This document shows positions 1-12,200 of a stretch of 64,000 nt of DNA, one piece after another. The position numbers were made by a program, and so were the translations under genes. The stretch covers positions 6,915,049 to 6,979,048 of the forward strand of contig NW_024104365.1 of NCBI RefSeq assembly GCF_003945595.2, read 5' to 3'. Positions within the stretch are counted from its first letter, which is position 1, and every line of letters begins with the position of its first letter. The notes beneath the pieces were generated by a model. The model did not search any database. It had not been told where the DNA came from and was given only the letters and a program-made list of their open reading frames with translations. Source of the stretch: Pipra filicauda. Lineage: Eukaryota; Chordata; Aves; Passeriformes; Pipridae.

Positions 1-1696
1 ATAATCACCTTTTTTCACTGACTTTAGCCTGAAGAGTATACTCACATAATTCAAAGTAATGAAGAGGGCATTTTTGGAAGCTGAAGGCTGCCAGAAGGAT
101 TTTGGTCTTGCCCACACTGGTCCACTTTAAATTGTTCTGATGTTTATTTCTGCTTTTCATCAGCCATTATGTCTTTCGTTTCTGCTTGTGTATTAGGTGT
201 TGGTGATGGAAAAAGAATATGCATAATCTCAGAGGTATTTACATTAATCACTGCTTTTGATGTGTTGTGCTGTGCAGCGTGTAATTAGTTTTGACATACC
301 TTCATAAGGGGCTGATATATCTTCTATTTATCCCCCAAACCAACTGATCTTACCACTTAAATTTCCCCTTCCCTACTGCGGCATTGCTGTGGTTAGCATC
401 TTCCAGCTGAGGGGCAAAACCACAGCAAAAACCTGGTAATTCTAATTGTTTATCGTGCATCGAACCACATATTTCCTAAATCACAGAGGGAGATTGGCTG
501 CCTGGTGATGCTGTGGCTGATACACCCCAGAACATTGTTGGCCCTCCTGGCTGCCATGGCAAAATTCACCACTCTTCCCTTTTGAATTAGGATGTTACAT
601 GGTGATTCTGTATTATGAAAGATAAGAAAAGAATGGGACTGTAATAACACAACATTTTTTAAAATTTATTCTCCCCAATGTTCCACTTCCATCTCACCGG
701 CAGCTTCTGTAACTCAGTTGTGAAGATTCACTTGCTTATGTATCAGTATGTAATGAGCCCTCTTTACAGTAGCCCTCTTTTTTTCCATTCAGTTGCATTT
801 AATGTAAATTTTATTTTTTTAATTTAAATTTTAAAAAAAATTAAGTAATTTTGTGACGTGTTAAAAAACAAAACCATAAAAACATCACCAAACCAAAACC
901 ACAAAAAAAAAATCCAAAACTGCAAAAACAATTGAGTTGATACAATTGAGGCTGATATAATAACCTGGAGTGGAGGGGAGCCAAAAAAAAAGCTGTTAAA
1001 AATAAAAATGAGTCATTGCCCTTTTAGATTGGATCTATTTCCAACTTAAAAGAACATGTAGACATGGTCTTATATTACTTTGATCACAGAAACTCTTACA
1101 GAAAATGTCTCTATTGTGTCTAAGAAAGCTGTCTCAAGGAAACTAAATGAAACAAACCAAAATAATATATTTAAAATAATTGTCCATATTCTTGATGAAA
1201 GAGATGGTGGTGCTCTGTTAACTGTGTAGTATTCTACACTTCAGTGTCTCATGTTTTGATAAGTTCTTGTACCCCAACTAATACTGTGACAACTGAAGAC
1301 TAGCTCTCTTGGAACTCTTATCAGAAGAAAAAAAAATTACCTTTGAATTTGTGTGATTCTAAGTAAGCAGTAACCACAGAAGGAAGGAGAACTTTAAAAG
1401 TCAATACTGAAATTCAAGGCAAAAAGTCTGAAGATGAGCAAGAAGTGCTTGCAACTTTATGATCTCCCCTTCATTATAGCCCATTTTATATAGAAATATA
1501 AACCCAATTTTATATACACCATGCACTTATAAAAGTTGCTGCAAAGTATTTCTGCTTTTAGCTAGCTGGAGCCTCAAGAAATTTGACACTGACACATTTA
1601 GAGGCTTTGATTTCATTAGGATTACAGAGTTTGTTTGGTCAGAAATTCAGTAAGAGAAATACTAAAAATGAAGCATTGAAATAAACTAAGATAAAG

Positions 1697-1702
<6 letters not shown>

Positions 1703-1727
<25 letters not shown>
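1703..1727 (+). repeat. 25-A run preceded by AATAAA
   Basis: An uninterrupted run of 25 A starts 17 bases after an AATAAA hexamer at 1680-1685. The 7-mer GAGAACT directly follows the run (1728-1734) and also occurs at 1387-1393. Hexamer, A tail and flanking direct repeat together resemble a short polyadenylated retrocopy of about 334 bp (1394-1727). The body of this supposed insert is not recognised, and AT-rich DNA can produce these signals by chance. Confidence 0.4.
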
Positions 1728-4218
1728 GAGAACTAAAAAAGGTCCGAACAACAGAGCCAAGCCTCAAGAAACAGTGAGGGTTGTTTGTTTTTGTTTGTTT
1801 GTTTTTTTTAATTTCCACCTGTGTAATGTCTGGATGATTTGAAAATTAACATCAGAGTTCATAATATCAGACAATATTTCTTATTGGTTTTATTCCCATT
1901 TTTATGCTGAAATAAGTAGCCCTAGGAACTGCTGAAAGCTTCACTGCAGCTGCTTCCTGAACAGTGACTCAACTGCCGAGCCTTCTGTGCAGACTATATC
2001 ATTTATGCCTGTAAGATTCCTGAAAACATGACTGTAGTTAACCTTTTAAGTATGCTTCAGCAGCGTATGTAAAACTGTCAAGGCCCACGACATCCTCAGC
2101 TGTAATGTGAGTTGTACAGCACCCGAGCAGGTCCAGATCACTGTGTGTGTATTTGCCAATGATGAACAGGTCTACAGCAAGATATCTGTTACTCACAATT
2201 CCAGACACACTTCAGGTGTAATCCAGATATCTATTTTCAATAGTGGGATACAAACTTAAGACTTTTAACTAAACAACAAATCAACAAAGCTGCAATGAAG
2301 GAAACTCTGAACTTTCAGCATAGGCCTTAATCCTTGTGTCCTTCCTTTCTGTTACTTAACTCTACCTTTTCCCTTAAGTCTTGCATCATCTCCCTGCTCC
2401 TTTCCTGAAGAAGCCATTCAGTTATGATTCTCAAAACACTTGTTCAAATCTTAGAAAGTCTCTGGTTCTGCCAAGATTTGTGTTAAGAATAACTCAACTC
2501 TTGTGTAATGCAGCTGTTCTGGACAGTCCTCTGACAGCAGGAATGTCCCACTGTTCTGAATAGGATCATTTCTGTGAACCTGTTTACCCAATGGTTCAAC
2601 AGTGTTTCTGTTAATACAGTAGATGCAGGACATTGATCATAGAGGCAGGAATAATTACTTCTGGGTAGGGACAAAAAGAAATTCCTTACATCAGTTTTGC
2701 TACAGGAGGAAATGCTGAGGTAACTATGCCCTAAGAGAGCATGTCTTAATGCAGTAAGTCAGTCTATTACAATCAGTTATAAGTAGCCCAGACACCAAAA
2801 GTTTAGCTCATTCAAAGTAATGACTGAACATAGTATGTTTTTTTTGGAGGCTAGTGAAAATGTCAAGCATATATGGATTAAGCACAGATGAGACGCAGCA
2901 CTGTACTTGGTGTCACTCAAAGGTTCTGCCTATTTCATTGTTTCATCATTCTCAAGATCTTAATCAGAGTCAGCATAGAAGCCTGTGGCCTCACATACTC
3001 CCTCTCTTTAGGTCTTCATTGTCTGCCACCTGCTGCTTTTGTGCTTCAAAACCCTCTGAAATTTCACATCACAGAAATGCAGAATATCCTTCCTTTGTTC
3101 TATTTTTAAAAGTGTAGATCTATAATATACTACTTAATTACATACTGAGTATCTCAATCCTACCCTTTGAATAACAAATGCTTTTAGATCTTCAGTGAAA
3201 GGAAATAGAATTTATGTTGTATTTTGACCTCTGTTTCACACGTTCATATTTGCAGATCTAGCATGAGAAAGGATTTGAGACTCAGCTCTTCTGTCACAAC
3301 AGGATTATAATGATGTTGCTGTACTGCCAGTTCTTAACTCATGATGCTTAAAGTGCAGAATATCATCTCTCAAGTTTGTGCTGTGATGAAACAGCCAATG
3401 TTTATTTCTGATTTTGTGCATTGGTGGGCTCCAAGCTGACAAACAGAGATAAAGATACTGAAGTTCAGGAATGCCCAGATGTGAAAGTTAGATTCATCGA
3501 GTATAACACTCCAAGGGAGACATCCACACAGCATAAGGCAGCTTAAGACCTCAAAGCACTGCCTAGTTCCGGCATTTCTATTTATTATCTTGTTAAATTT
3601 CACTAGATGAATAACATACCTAAATACAATAGTAACATTTCTGATATTTTACTAAGCTTGAATTTATTTCTCTTTATTAATTTGTCGTACTATAAAATTT
3701 TCTATGTCTCTTTCATGTATTGCTGTGCTATATTTTCTAGGTTAAACATAGCAAAATACCATAGATCACATCAAGTAAGAAATCACCAAAAATGAGGTTT
3801 GGAATTTTTAGTAGGTTTCACTGAATTCGTCTTATGTGGAAACTGGATTATGATGTCTGTTCCTAGTACAGTGAAGCCATCACTTTGTCTCAGAATGTTT
3901 TTTCAAATTGTAGTTAATTAATTTTCATAGCTGTCCATTCCTTATCACTATCTAACTTTTACACAAGGCTTAAAATTAATGTGTGTGTAAGATAATAATT
4001 TCATAGAAGTGCAACAGACTGACAGGAGTAATGAAATTCAGAATGCATGGGATTTTTTCCACATTCTGTCTTCCTAAATCTGTAGTTTGTGACCTCCATG
4101 ACCATTGAAGATCCATATGCAGGAAAAAATACCAAATCCAAACCAATAAACCCAAAACTTTTACTTCAACAAATACGCTGATCTTGTAATTTATTTTTTC
4201 TTTTTCCTTTTAATTTTT

Positions 4219-4223
<5 letters not shown>

Positions 4224-4289
<66 letters not shown>
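4224..4289. repeat. (T)66 homopolymer
   Basis: The run is 66 consecutive T, inside a wider T-rich tract from about 4188. The minus strand has no AATAAA hexamer in the 40 bases before it would become a poly-A tail, so it does not look like a processed retrocopy tail. Homopolymers this long are prone to sequencing and assembly length errors. Confidence 0.9.
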
Positions 4290-4290
<1 letters not shown>

Positions 4291-4629
4291 TCTCCTGGAA
4301 TATACATTCTCTTGTGTGGGAGTGTTACAGATGACAATATCAAGCAGTTTATATGTTCCCATCTCTTTCTTATAAATGAAGTGTCTGATAATCCAAAATA
4401 AATGGTTCATCATTGTAACAGTAATTGCTTCTATCCACTGCAAGGCAAACAGTCTTGTTCTCCTAAACATCCGCTAGATTTTCAGTTACTTGCAAAGCCA
4501 AAAGATTACTTAATAATTGTGCCTACTTTCTGTGCAACTCAAGGCAAACTTTCCTTCTGTACTTGATTATCTATCTGGGGCTCTACACTCCTAGAGTGTC
4601 ACCCATACCTCCTTCACCTACCAGCATCA

Positions 4630-4850
4630 ATGAAATGTATACATATACATGCAAACTATTTTTTTAATATAAATAAGTATATATACACATAGAAATCAAA
4701 ATATTACATTATATACACATAATACACGTGGTCGGAAAACTAGCAATACATTTTTATGTAACAATCAGAAAAATAACTCTACATATGTATAGGCATAACT
4801 ATATGTAAGGATACATATATAATCAGCAAAAAACCAATGCATTTTGCTAT
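4630..4850. repeat. AT-alternating low-complexity stretch
   Basis: The stretch is rich in TATACATA, TATATACACATA and similar alternating purine-pyrimidine words. It is an imperfect microsatellite-like region and does not encode anything. Confidence 0.55.
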
Positions 4851-5439
4851 ACCCAGTCCAGATTTTAGTAGGTCATTCTAAAACAGTATTATGTTTTGTA
4901 GAAGTCCCATAAATAATATATTTGAACATTTTAATTTGTTTTAATATTGTATATGATATGCCATTGGAACAGAGCAGCCACATCAAGTTTTATAGTTACC
5001 AGGGTGGCAGTGGTGTGCAGCCTTTGGAAAAAAAACTAGGAATTTTTTTTATTCATGCATTTTAAGACTTACCTCCCATATAGTATGAATCTCAGACTGA
5101 TTGCCTTATGGCCTAAACTATTTACATAAATATTATGCTGGGAGGTTCTTTTTTCTTTTCTAGGGATGCTTGTTGCACTCTTGCCTTTTTTAAATGCTGT
5201 AGAGTATCAAATTGCTTTTCGCTAAGCATATCAATTTCCTGTAGCTAAGTGATATATTTGCCTTTCTTTTACTTACATGGAAGCAGTTAGAGGCGGATTG
5301 AAGAAAAGGATACTGAGATCTCAAGTCATAAAAAATTCCTGTGTAAAGAAGATATTGCATCATAGAAAAAAAATGTCTTAACTGGCCTCATGGAGTTCCT
5401 TCTTGAACAATTCAATATAGATGTTATGATGGGTGGCAT

Positions 5440-6050
5440 GGGTATAGACTGCTGCTGTCCAGGACTTTCAGATAGCAGACTTTGGCCTGTTTAGGATACT
5501 GACTGACAGAGTCTCTTGGGAGGCAGTCCTGAAGGGCAAAGGAGTCCAGGAAGGCTGGACATTCTTCAAGAAGCAGTTCCTAAAGACAGAGGAGTAGGCC
5601 ATCCTTGTGTGCCAAAAGAGGCAGCAGGAAAAACCAGCCTGGCTCAAACAGAGAGAGAGCTTTGCCTGGAACTTGAGGAGAAAAAGCAGAGTGTATGACC
5701 TTTGGAAGAAGTGGCAGGTAGCTCAGGAGGACTACAAGGGTGTCATGAAGTTATGCAGGGAGAAAATTAGAAGCACCAAAGCCTAACTAGAACTTAATTT
5801 GGCTACTTCTGTGAAAGATAATAAAAAATGTTTCTATAAATACATTAGCAACAAAAGGAGGGCCAAGGAGATTCTCCATCTCTTATTGGATGTGGGGGGA
5901 AACATTGACAAAGAATCTGGAAAATACTGAGGTACTTAATGCCTTCTTTGTCATTTAGACACACACAAGTCAATGGGGCTGGATGGGATCCACCCAAGCA
6001 CATTGAGAATGCTGGCGGAAGTGCCCATTAAGCAACTTGCAGTAATTTAT
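5440..6050 (+). mobile_element. CR1 LINE fragment lacking its 3' end
   Basis: Plus-strand sequence recognised as the CR1 ORF2 stretch between endonuclease and RT. It starts near a block reading TTTGGCCTGTTTAGG, continues through GTCCAGGAAGGCTGGACATT, and ends just after the start of the RT (the block around 5966-6035, about GGGATCCACCC, corresponds to the family's DGIHP region). Reading frames are broken by stops and indels. CR1 copies are normally truncated at the 5' end and keep the 3' end. This one lacks the rest of the RT and the 3' untranslated region, so a later deletion probably removed them. Edges are uncertain by about 40 bp. Confidence 0.8.
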
Positions 6051-7837
6051 TTTCTGTACAAGAATATTGATGGTACTATAACATAATTAGTTAGGTTTCA
6101 TTTCCAATACCTTATCCATCCATATAAGTAAGTTTTCGTCTACAATGTACTTCATACGAATTAGGAAGCTGAGAAATAGTCCATTTCTACATGTGTCACA
6201 CATCCACAATTGAGCAGAAATGAATGGCCTTGTAAAATTATTCATGTTGGTGCTTGGTAACTAGAGATCTTCTTTGTCTCCAAATGCAAGGTTTCTGAAG
6301 CTGGTTTGCTGACAAGGCCAGTTGCCAGCACTGTTATAATTAAAGTGCTAGAAGTCTGCACTTCCTCAAATACTAATTCAGTTATTTCTGTTCAGAGAAA
6401 ATATTGAGTATTCTCATAGAGAAAGGAAAGTCAACAAGACTAACAACAACCTCAGTAGCAACAACAACAATAAAAGAAGTGCTATATCTTTGAATTATTG
6501 CTGCAAACCCAAACCAACAATTATTCTGTGAATTTTGGTTATAGTTTACAGGAAAAAAAAAAAACAAACCAGCCTCATATTCAAAAGCGAAATGTAGCCA
6601 TGGATTTAGTCCTCTAGAGCTATTTTGGGTATTTCATTCTTAGCTACCATGTTTTTGACAGCTGCTGAAAAGCGATACATTGATTCATTCCCTACATTCT
6701 TCTAATATAATACCTCAAGTGGTAAGATAACTTTTTCTATCTTATTAAAATATTATTTCCAGATGCTTTGGAACAATGCAACTACTGTTCAAAGTGTGGA
6801 GAAAGAGTTGACATATAATACATAGGTTTTTTTAACTACATTTCTGTAGAGTAATTTCCCCCGTAAGACATTTCAAGGAATTTAGTGACCTTCTTATTTA
6901 GATTTGTGGTGGTGTTATTTGTTTACTATATTCCTGAAACTAAAGTATTTGAATTTCTGTGACAATAGGTGTCTAGGCTAAAGGAATGACACAATTTGGG
7001 CTTCTGAATGTTGGCAATATTTTGAGTGCTGAGAATGTTAGCAATAGACACTGCCCTTACACCTTCTAATGAAGTGTCTTTAAAACTGTTTTATTCCCTA
7101 CAATTCTACTGAACATGGAATCAGACTTCAGAATAAGAAAACATGCCTGATAAAAACACAGATTCTAAAGTATACTTTAATATGAGAAAATGACCACTTT
7201 ATGTCCCCAGTGGAAGAACACTACCCTAGTAATCATTTGCTATGACTTTTTCCACTCTCTGTGAAATAGTCACACTGATGAAAGACATTTGTTCTATTAA
7301 CTACAGAGGAGCCAAAAGTTCACCCATCATTTTTATTACAAAAAAAGCCTTTCTGTGGCATCTATAAGTGTTGTCACAAGTTAAATCTCCTGTACTTATT
7401 ATTTTAATCCAGAAATAAAACAACAGTCTCATGAATTCATGCAATTTCCAGTTATGAATTTGATTGCTCTGGTAAATGGAGAAAAAAATAATCTTATAAA
7501 ATTATTCTATTCAAATGTATAGTTAGTTGCTTCACCAGTCAATTAAATGTCAAGTATTGAGTTCTATTTTACTACAGAGGCGTTGTCAAACTGTGAACTT
7601 TCACAAATATTAGTACAAATTACCTCGTAGAAAGAAAGTGGGGGATTCGTTTGTTTGGGTTTTTTTGGCAGTGGAAAGCATTAAAATTGTCAATAACTAT
7701 AAGATCTCAATGAAATGTAAACTTCTGACTGGTTAGCAGTATAGCTGTATGTCATTTTCACACACACAGAAAAATCATTTAGCATTTTGGCTCAGTTGAA
7801 CTTCTTTTTTACTTTTCTTTGTTATAAACCGTTTGTG
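6051..7837. other. Unique AT-rich DNA, no gene seen
   Basis: Between two CR1 copies. There is no recognisable coding frame, RNA gene or repeat beyond short A/T and CAA-type simple runs near 6430-6475 and 6550-6565. Confidence 0.6.
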
Positions 7838-9240
7838 TGTTATATCATGGAATTATGGAAACACAGAATGGGTAGGACTGGAAGGGACCATAGTGGATCG
7901 TGGTCCAATCGCCCTTCTCAGGCAGGGTTGTCCTAGAGCACATGGTGCAGGATTGGATCCAGACAGTTCTGGAATATCTCCAGTGAGGGACACTCCACAG
8001 CCTCTCTGGGCAACCTGCCCCAGTGCACAGTCACCCACACAATAAAGTTCTTCCTCATGTTCAGGTAGAACTTTCTGTGCATCTGCACAGAAAGGCAAAA
8101 GCCTTTTGTCCTATTGCTTGGTACCACTGAGAAGAGCCTGATTCTATTCCCTTGGCACCCTCCCTTCAGATATTTACAGGCATTGATGAGGTTCCCTCTC
8201 CTCTGGAGGCTGAACAGGCCAAGCTCTCTCAGCCTTTCCATGTAAGAGAGATGCTCCAGATGTAAGAGAGGTGATCTTCTTTGTTGCTCTCCACCAAATC
8301 TGCTCCAGGAGCTCCATGTCTCTTCTTGTCCTGAGGAACCCAGAATCGGACACAGCACTCCAGATGTGACCTCATCAGGGCTGAGTAGAGGGCCAGGATC
8401 ATCTCCCTTGACCTGCTGGCAATGCTCTTCCTAACACACCCAAGGATAACACTGGACTTCTTGGCTACAAGGGCACATTGCTGGCTCATGGGCAGCAAAC
8501 TTGCTGAGGTGGCACTCTAGGCCTTTGTCCAAGTCATTGCTGAGTAAGTTAAATAATACTGGGCCCAGTATTGAACTGTGGAGGACACTGCTAGTGACAG
8601 GCCTCCAACTAGACTTTGTGCCACTGATTCCCTTTGGGATCTGCCTGCCATTCAGCCAGTTCTTAATCCACCTCAATCAACTCATCCAGTCCACCTTCCT
8701 ATGAGGATGCTGTGAGAGACAGTGTCAAAGGCCTTGTTGAAGTCGACACAGACAATATCCACTGTTTCCCCTTTTCTATTCAGATAGTTGTTCATTGTAG
8801 AAGACTATCACGTTGGTCAAGCATGACTGACCTTAAGCGAATCCGTGATGACTACTCTTGATCACCTTTTTCTGGTAGAAGATGGATAGAGATGGCCTCA
8901 AGCATGAGGAGCTTCATCACCTCTCCAGGGACTGGGGAGAGGCTGACTGGCTGGTAGTTCCCTGAGTCCTCCTTCTTGCCCTTTCTGAAAACCAAGGTGG
9001 CATTTGTCTTCTAACAGTCCTGACTTCAGTTTTCCTAATGTTAACCCAATCCTCCTTGACCAAGGGAAATTGTTCCTTCCAACTTTCTTTTACACTCTTC
9101 TTCTGGATCAGAGATTTCTGAAGGATTGTCTTGTCAGTGAAGACTGATGAAAACAAGGCATTCAGTAACTCTACCTTCTCTGCATCTGTTACCAGGGTAC
9201 CCCCTCATTTTTAATGGGCCTACATACGCTTTCGTTTTCA
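7838..9240 (-). mobile_element. CR1 LINE copy, minus strand, internally deleted
   Basis: On the plus strand the element begins at its 3' end, with an AGAATGGGTAGGACTGGAAGGGACC-like block near 7864, the reverse complement of the CR1 terminus. Going up the plus strand, it passes through the 3' untranslated region, the RT C-terminal region, the RT core (about 8490-8960) and the pre-RT region (to about 9240). Two internal deletions are visible. One near 8490 joins the RT core directly to the post-catalytic region. The other near 9000-9020 removes the RT N-terminal segment. The copy is old: stops and frameshifts are scattered throughout. Confidence 0.9.
8490..9160 (-). pseudogene. CR1 reverse transcriptase remnant
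   Basis: Read on the minus strand, the fragment contains VDFNKAFDTVSHSIL at about 8700-8760. This is RT motif A with its catalytic Asp. It is followed by [13 protein letters not shown] and [27 protein letters not shown]. In intact CR1 the last phrase runs straight into the FADD catalytic box. Here the sequence jumps after KFA to the later HEPAMCP region, so both catalytic Asp of motif C are lost. The N-terminal part (FSSVFTDKTILQKS, about 9100-9155) is the pre-RT region. Stops and frameshifts separate the pieces. It is non-functional. Confidence 0.85.
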
Positions 9241-12200
9241 TTTCTAAAAGGAAATGTTTTATTATTTCACCCGTTTCTCAACTTGAAGTTGTTTTTTTTT
9301 CTTTCTAGTTAGAAAACAAAAATTTCCCACAGAAATAAAAATATTTCTATATACAAACAATATTTTTTCAACAATTAGAAACTGTGAATAAACAGAAAAT
9401 TCCAAAAATACCATCTCAACCTATGTCTGTTAATTTTCCTACAATATCTCCCCTTTCCAGTGCAATATTTGCTATTTTTATTCAGTTTGAAAAACTTAAA
9501 CTTTAATTAGGTCAAAGCTATGTGCTTTTAATTCTTACTCTCTGAGAAGTGCATTCAATGAAGTCACCACCAATTTCATAAAGACATATATAACTTTTAT
9601 GAATGTACTGTGCTGGTGCCTCTAATTTCATGATTATACACAACCCCAAAATTGAACAGTCTTTATACAACTCATGGTGATAGAGTATTTGTCACATATG
9701 ACATTTTGGGTTATAACAGACTGCCTTGCTCTCCTCAGTGTATAGGCATGACTGCAGGCCTAATTGAACCTTATATTAAAATTATTCTGTCTCAGTGATA
9801 GATCAGCACTTTCTGGAATAAAAGTAGCTTGGTATACCTCAGTGAACAGATAAGCTTCAGCCATTCTTTCTAACTGGAGAGAATATTTTACGCATGTAAC
9901 ATATTCTTTACACAACCAAAAAAAGCTGAATTCTTGAAGTAAAAATTAAACTGTTATGTACACTCAGCACAAAGACCTTAATCAATGCAAAGTCACATCA
10001 ATTTACTCTGATAGAATCTATTTGAAATCATCATTTTGCCTATCTAAAGTTTATAAAGTAATAGCTCTGTTATGTCATAGTTGTAATACTACCAGTATTT
10101 TCAAATTTTCAAATTCAGAACACATAAGCCAAGGCCAAACAGGGTGGAGAAGCAATAGTAGTATATTTCCTTCTTTAAAAGTTATTTAAATTTCACCTTG
10201 TGCTATCTTAAGCAAATGATCTGCTACATTAACCAAATATTGCTACTTTTTTCCATTTTTAAAGCCATGAAATTTGACACATACTATTTCATAAATCGCA
10301 GGCAAAGCTTTGTGTTTGTATTAATATAGATTACTTGTGTGAAATGAAAATGGAGAACATAAATCAAAATGATAAGTTTCTTGTTCTACAGTATTTTTAA
10401 AGTTTTATTTCTATTTTTCTTGTTCTGTATTTAGGTTGTATCAGTTATCCTTTTACTTAACTTCTGAATTTTTGGCCAGTGTTGCTCAATTTTGTATGAA
10501 TTCAAACAGTACTTCTAAATGTATTTCCTTTTCTCCTCCATGACACCATGCATAAACAAGCAAAGGCATTCCCTAGGACAAATAATGAGCATGTTGTCTC
10601 CAGAAAATTATTTAAACACTTATTTTCAAATTATTTTTAATAAGAAAGAAAAAAACCTAAAACCAACAAACAAATAATCCAATTACAAGAGTTCTAAAAT
10701 CTCTTAGGAAAAAATAGGTGGAGAAACCTTGAAAAACTCCAGGATAACATTAAATTTGCTACTTGTTGCAGATCAAAATTCTGCACTATAAGAAGTACCA
10801 TCTTCAGAAGGGAAAATCAGAATTCAAAAGCTTTTCTAGATTTTTTTGGAGGGTTTCTTTTTGTTTGGGGTTTTTTGTTGTTGTTGGAGGTGGTTTGTTT
10901 TATTTTGGTTTGGTTTGCTTTGTTTTTGTAATATATATGTGTGCAGACATAAATATGTATACATTTATAGGCAGATTGATTTTGTTTTAATTCTTATTTG
11001 TTCTATCTTTTATTAATTTTAATAATTTATGTGGTACACAATTGGTATTGTGTCAGATTTCCATACAGGAATGGGCTTCATTCACATAGTAACAAATTAT
11101 ATATGACAATATATATTATTTTTTTGAGGAAAACTCACTTCTCTATCAAAGATTTGTAATACAGTTTTACTGTGTTTTAGTCAGCCAGTGAGGCTTGAAA
11201 TCCATGCTACTACTACGTGTTTAATTTGTGCTGGCTCCCATACTTATGTGTGTGAAAGCATAATATTGACATGTCTATTTTTCCAAGCAATTATTCTGGA
11301 ATGTTGAATTTAATTTAAAATGTTTGTTATAATTTAAATTATAAGGATACTACATTTCTAAATTTATTTTCTAACCATACCCAATTAATATTAGAAATGC
11401 CTTTTTAAAAAAAAAAAAGAAAATTGATTCGTGTTTCAGTATTGCCTCACCTTATATCACCTGATCAGGCAAAGGGGCTTAAACGTTGAAACATAAAGTG
11501 TTAGCTCCTATAAGCTCCTAATGTAAGCTAACTGTGAGAGAAGCTAAGAATTTCTAAATACTGCGATATTTTGTAAGATTATTGTAGAAGGGGAAAAAAT
11601 GGTCGGGGGGTGAATTTCTCATGAAAATTTTCACAATAATTAATTTTTAAATAATTTTTCTAGGTTGTGATTGTCTGTATCTTTAGAGAGAAAATGATTG
11701 CCCATAGGATGAGGTACAGATAGAGACTATTGGCATTCCTGGTTTTATAGTAGTGCTCTTCAACTTGAGATTTATTTTTTGAATACGTTGCTGTGATTTT
11801 TAAATAAAACAGAGAGAGCTTAGTCTGGAAATATTCCAGATTACTTTGATGAGGTATGTGCCATTGTTCTGAATTTCAGTTTTTTCACTTTTACAAAGAG
11901 GCTTTGGATTTTTTTTTTTTTAATTAAATTCAAGTTAATATTGTATGTTATTTAAAGATTAATCTAAAAAAATACTACAGGTTCACCACTAGGAGTAAAA
12001 GCTAGTCACCAAATAAATTCTTTTATTATGAATTTCTTTGAAAGTATTCTCAAGCTCATTTTTTCTGCCTATTTTTTCCTATATTTACAATGTGTGTTTT
12101 ATTATAAATAACTATGAAAAATGATCCCTACATGGAAACTATGATTTAGTGTTGATCAGCTCCATTAATCAGACAGTTCAAAATAATCTAAATGGTTTTC

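Larger units (their letters stand above)
1..5439. other. AT-rich unique DNA, no gene seen
   Basis: No open frame here has recognisable protein similarity, and no CR1 or LTR signature is visible. It contains homopolymer runs at 1703-1727 and 4224-4289 and an AT-alternating stretch near 4630-4850, each listed separately. The small open frames are all under 90 codons, of low complexity, and have no believable splice context. Regulatory or conserved noncoding elements cannot be judged from a single sequence. Confidence 0.6.

Noticed and set aside
4210..4470. 86-codon frame with a long poly-Lys tail
   Set aside because: The Lys run is the translated T homopolymer. The rest has no similarity to anything recognised.
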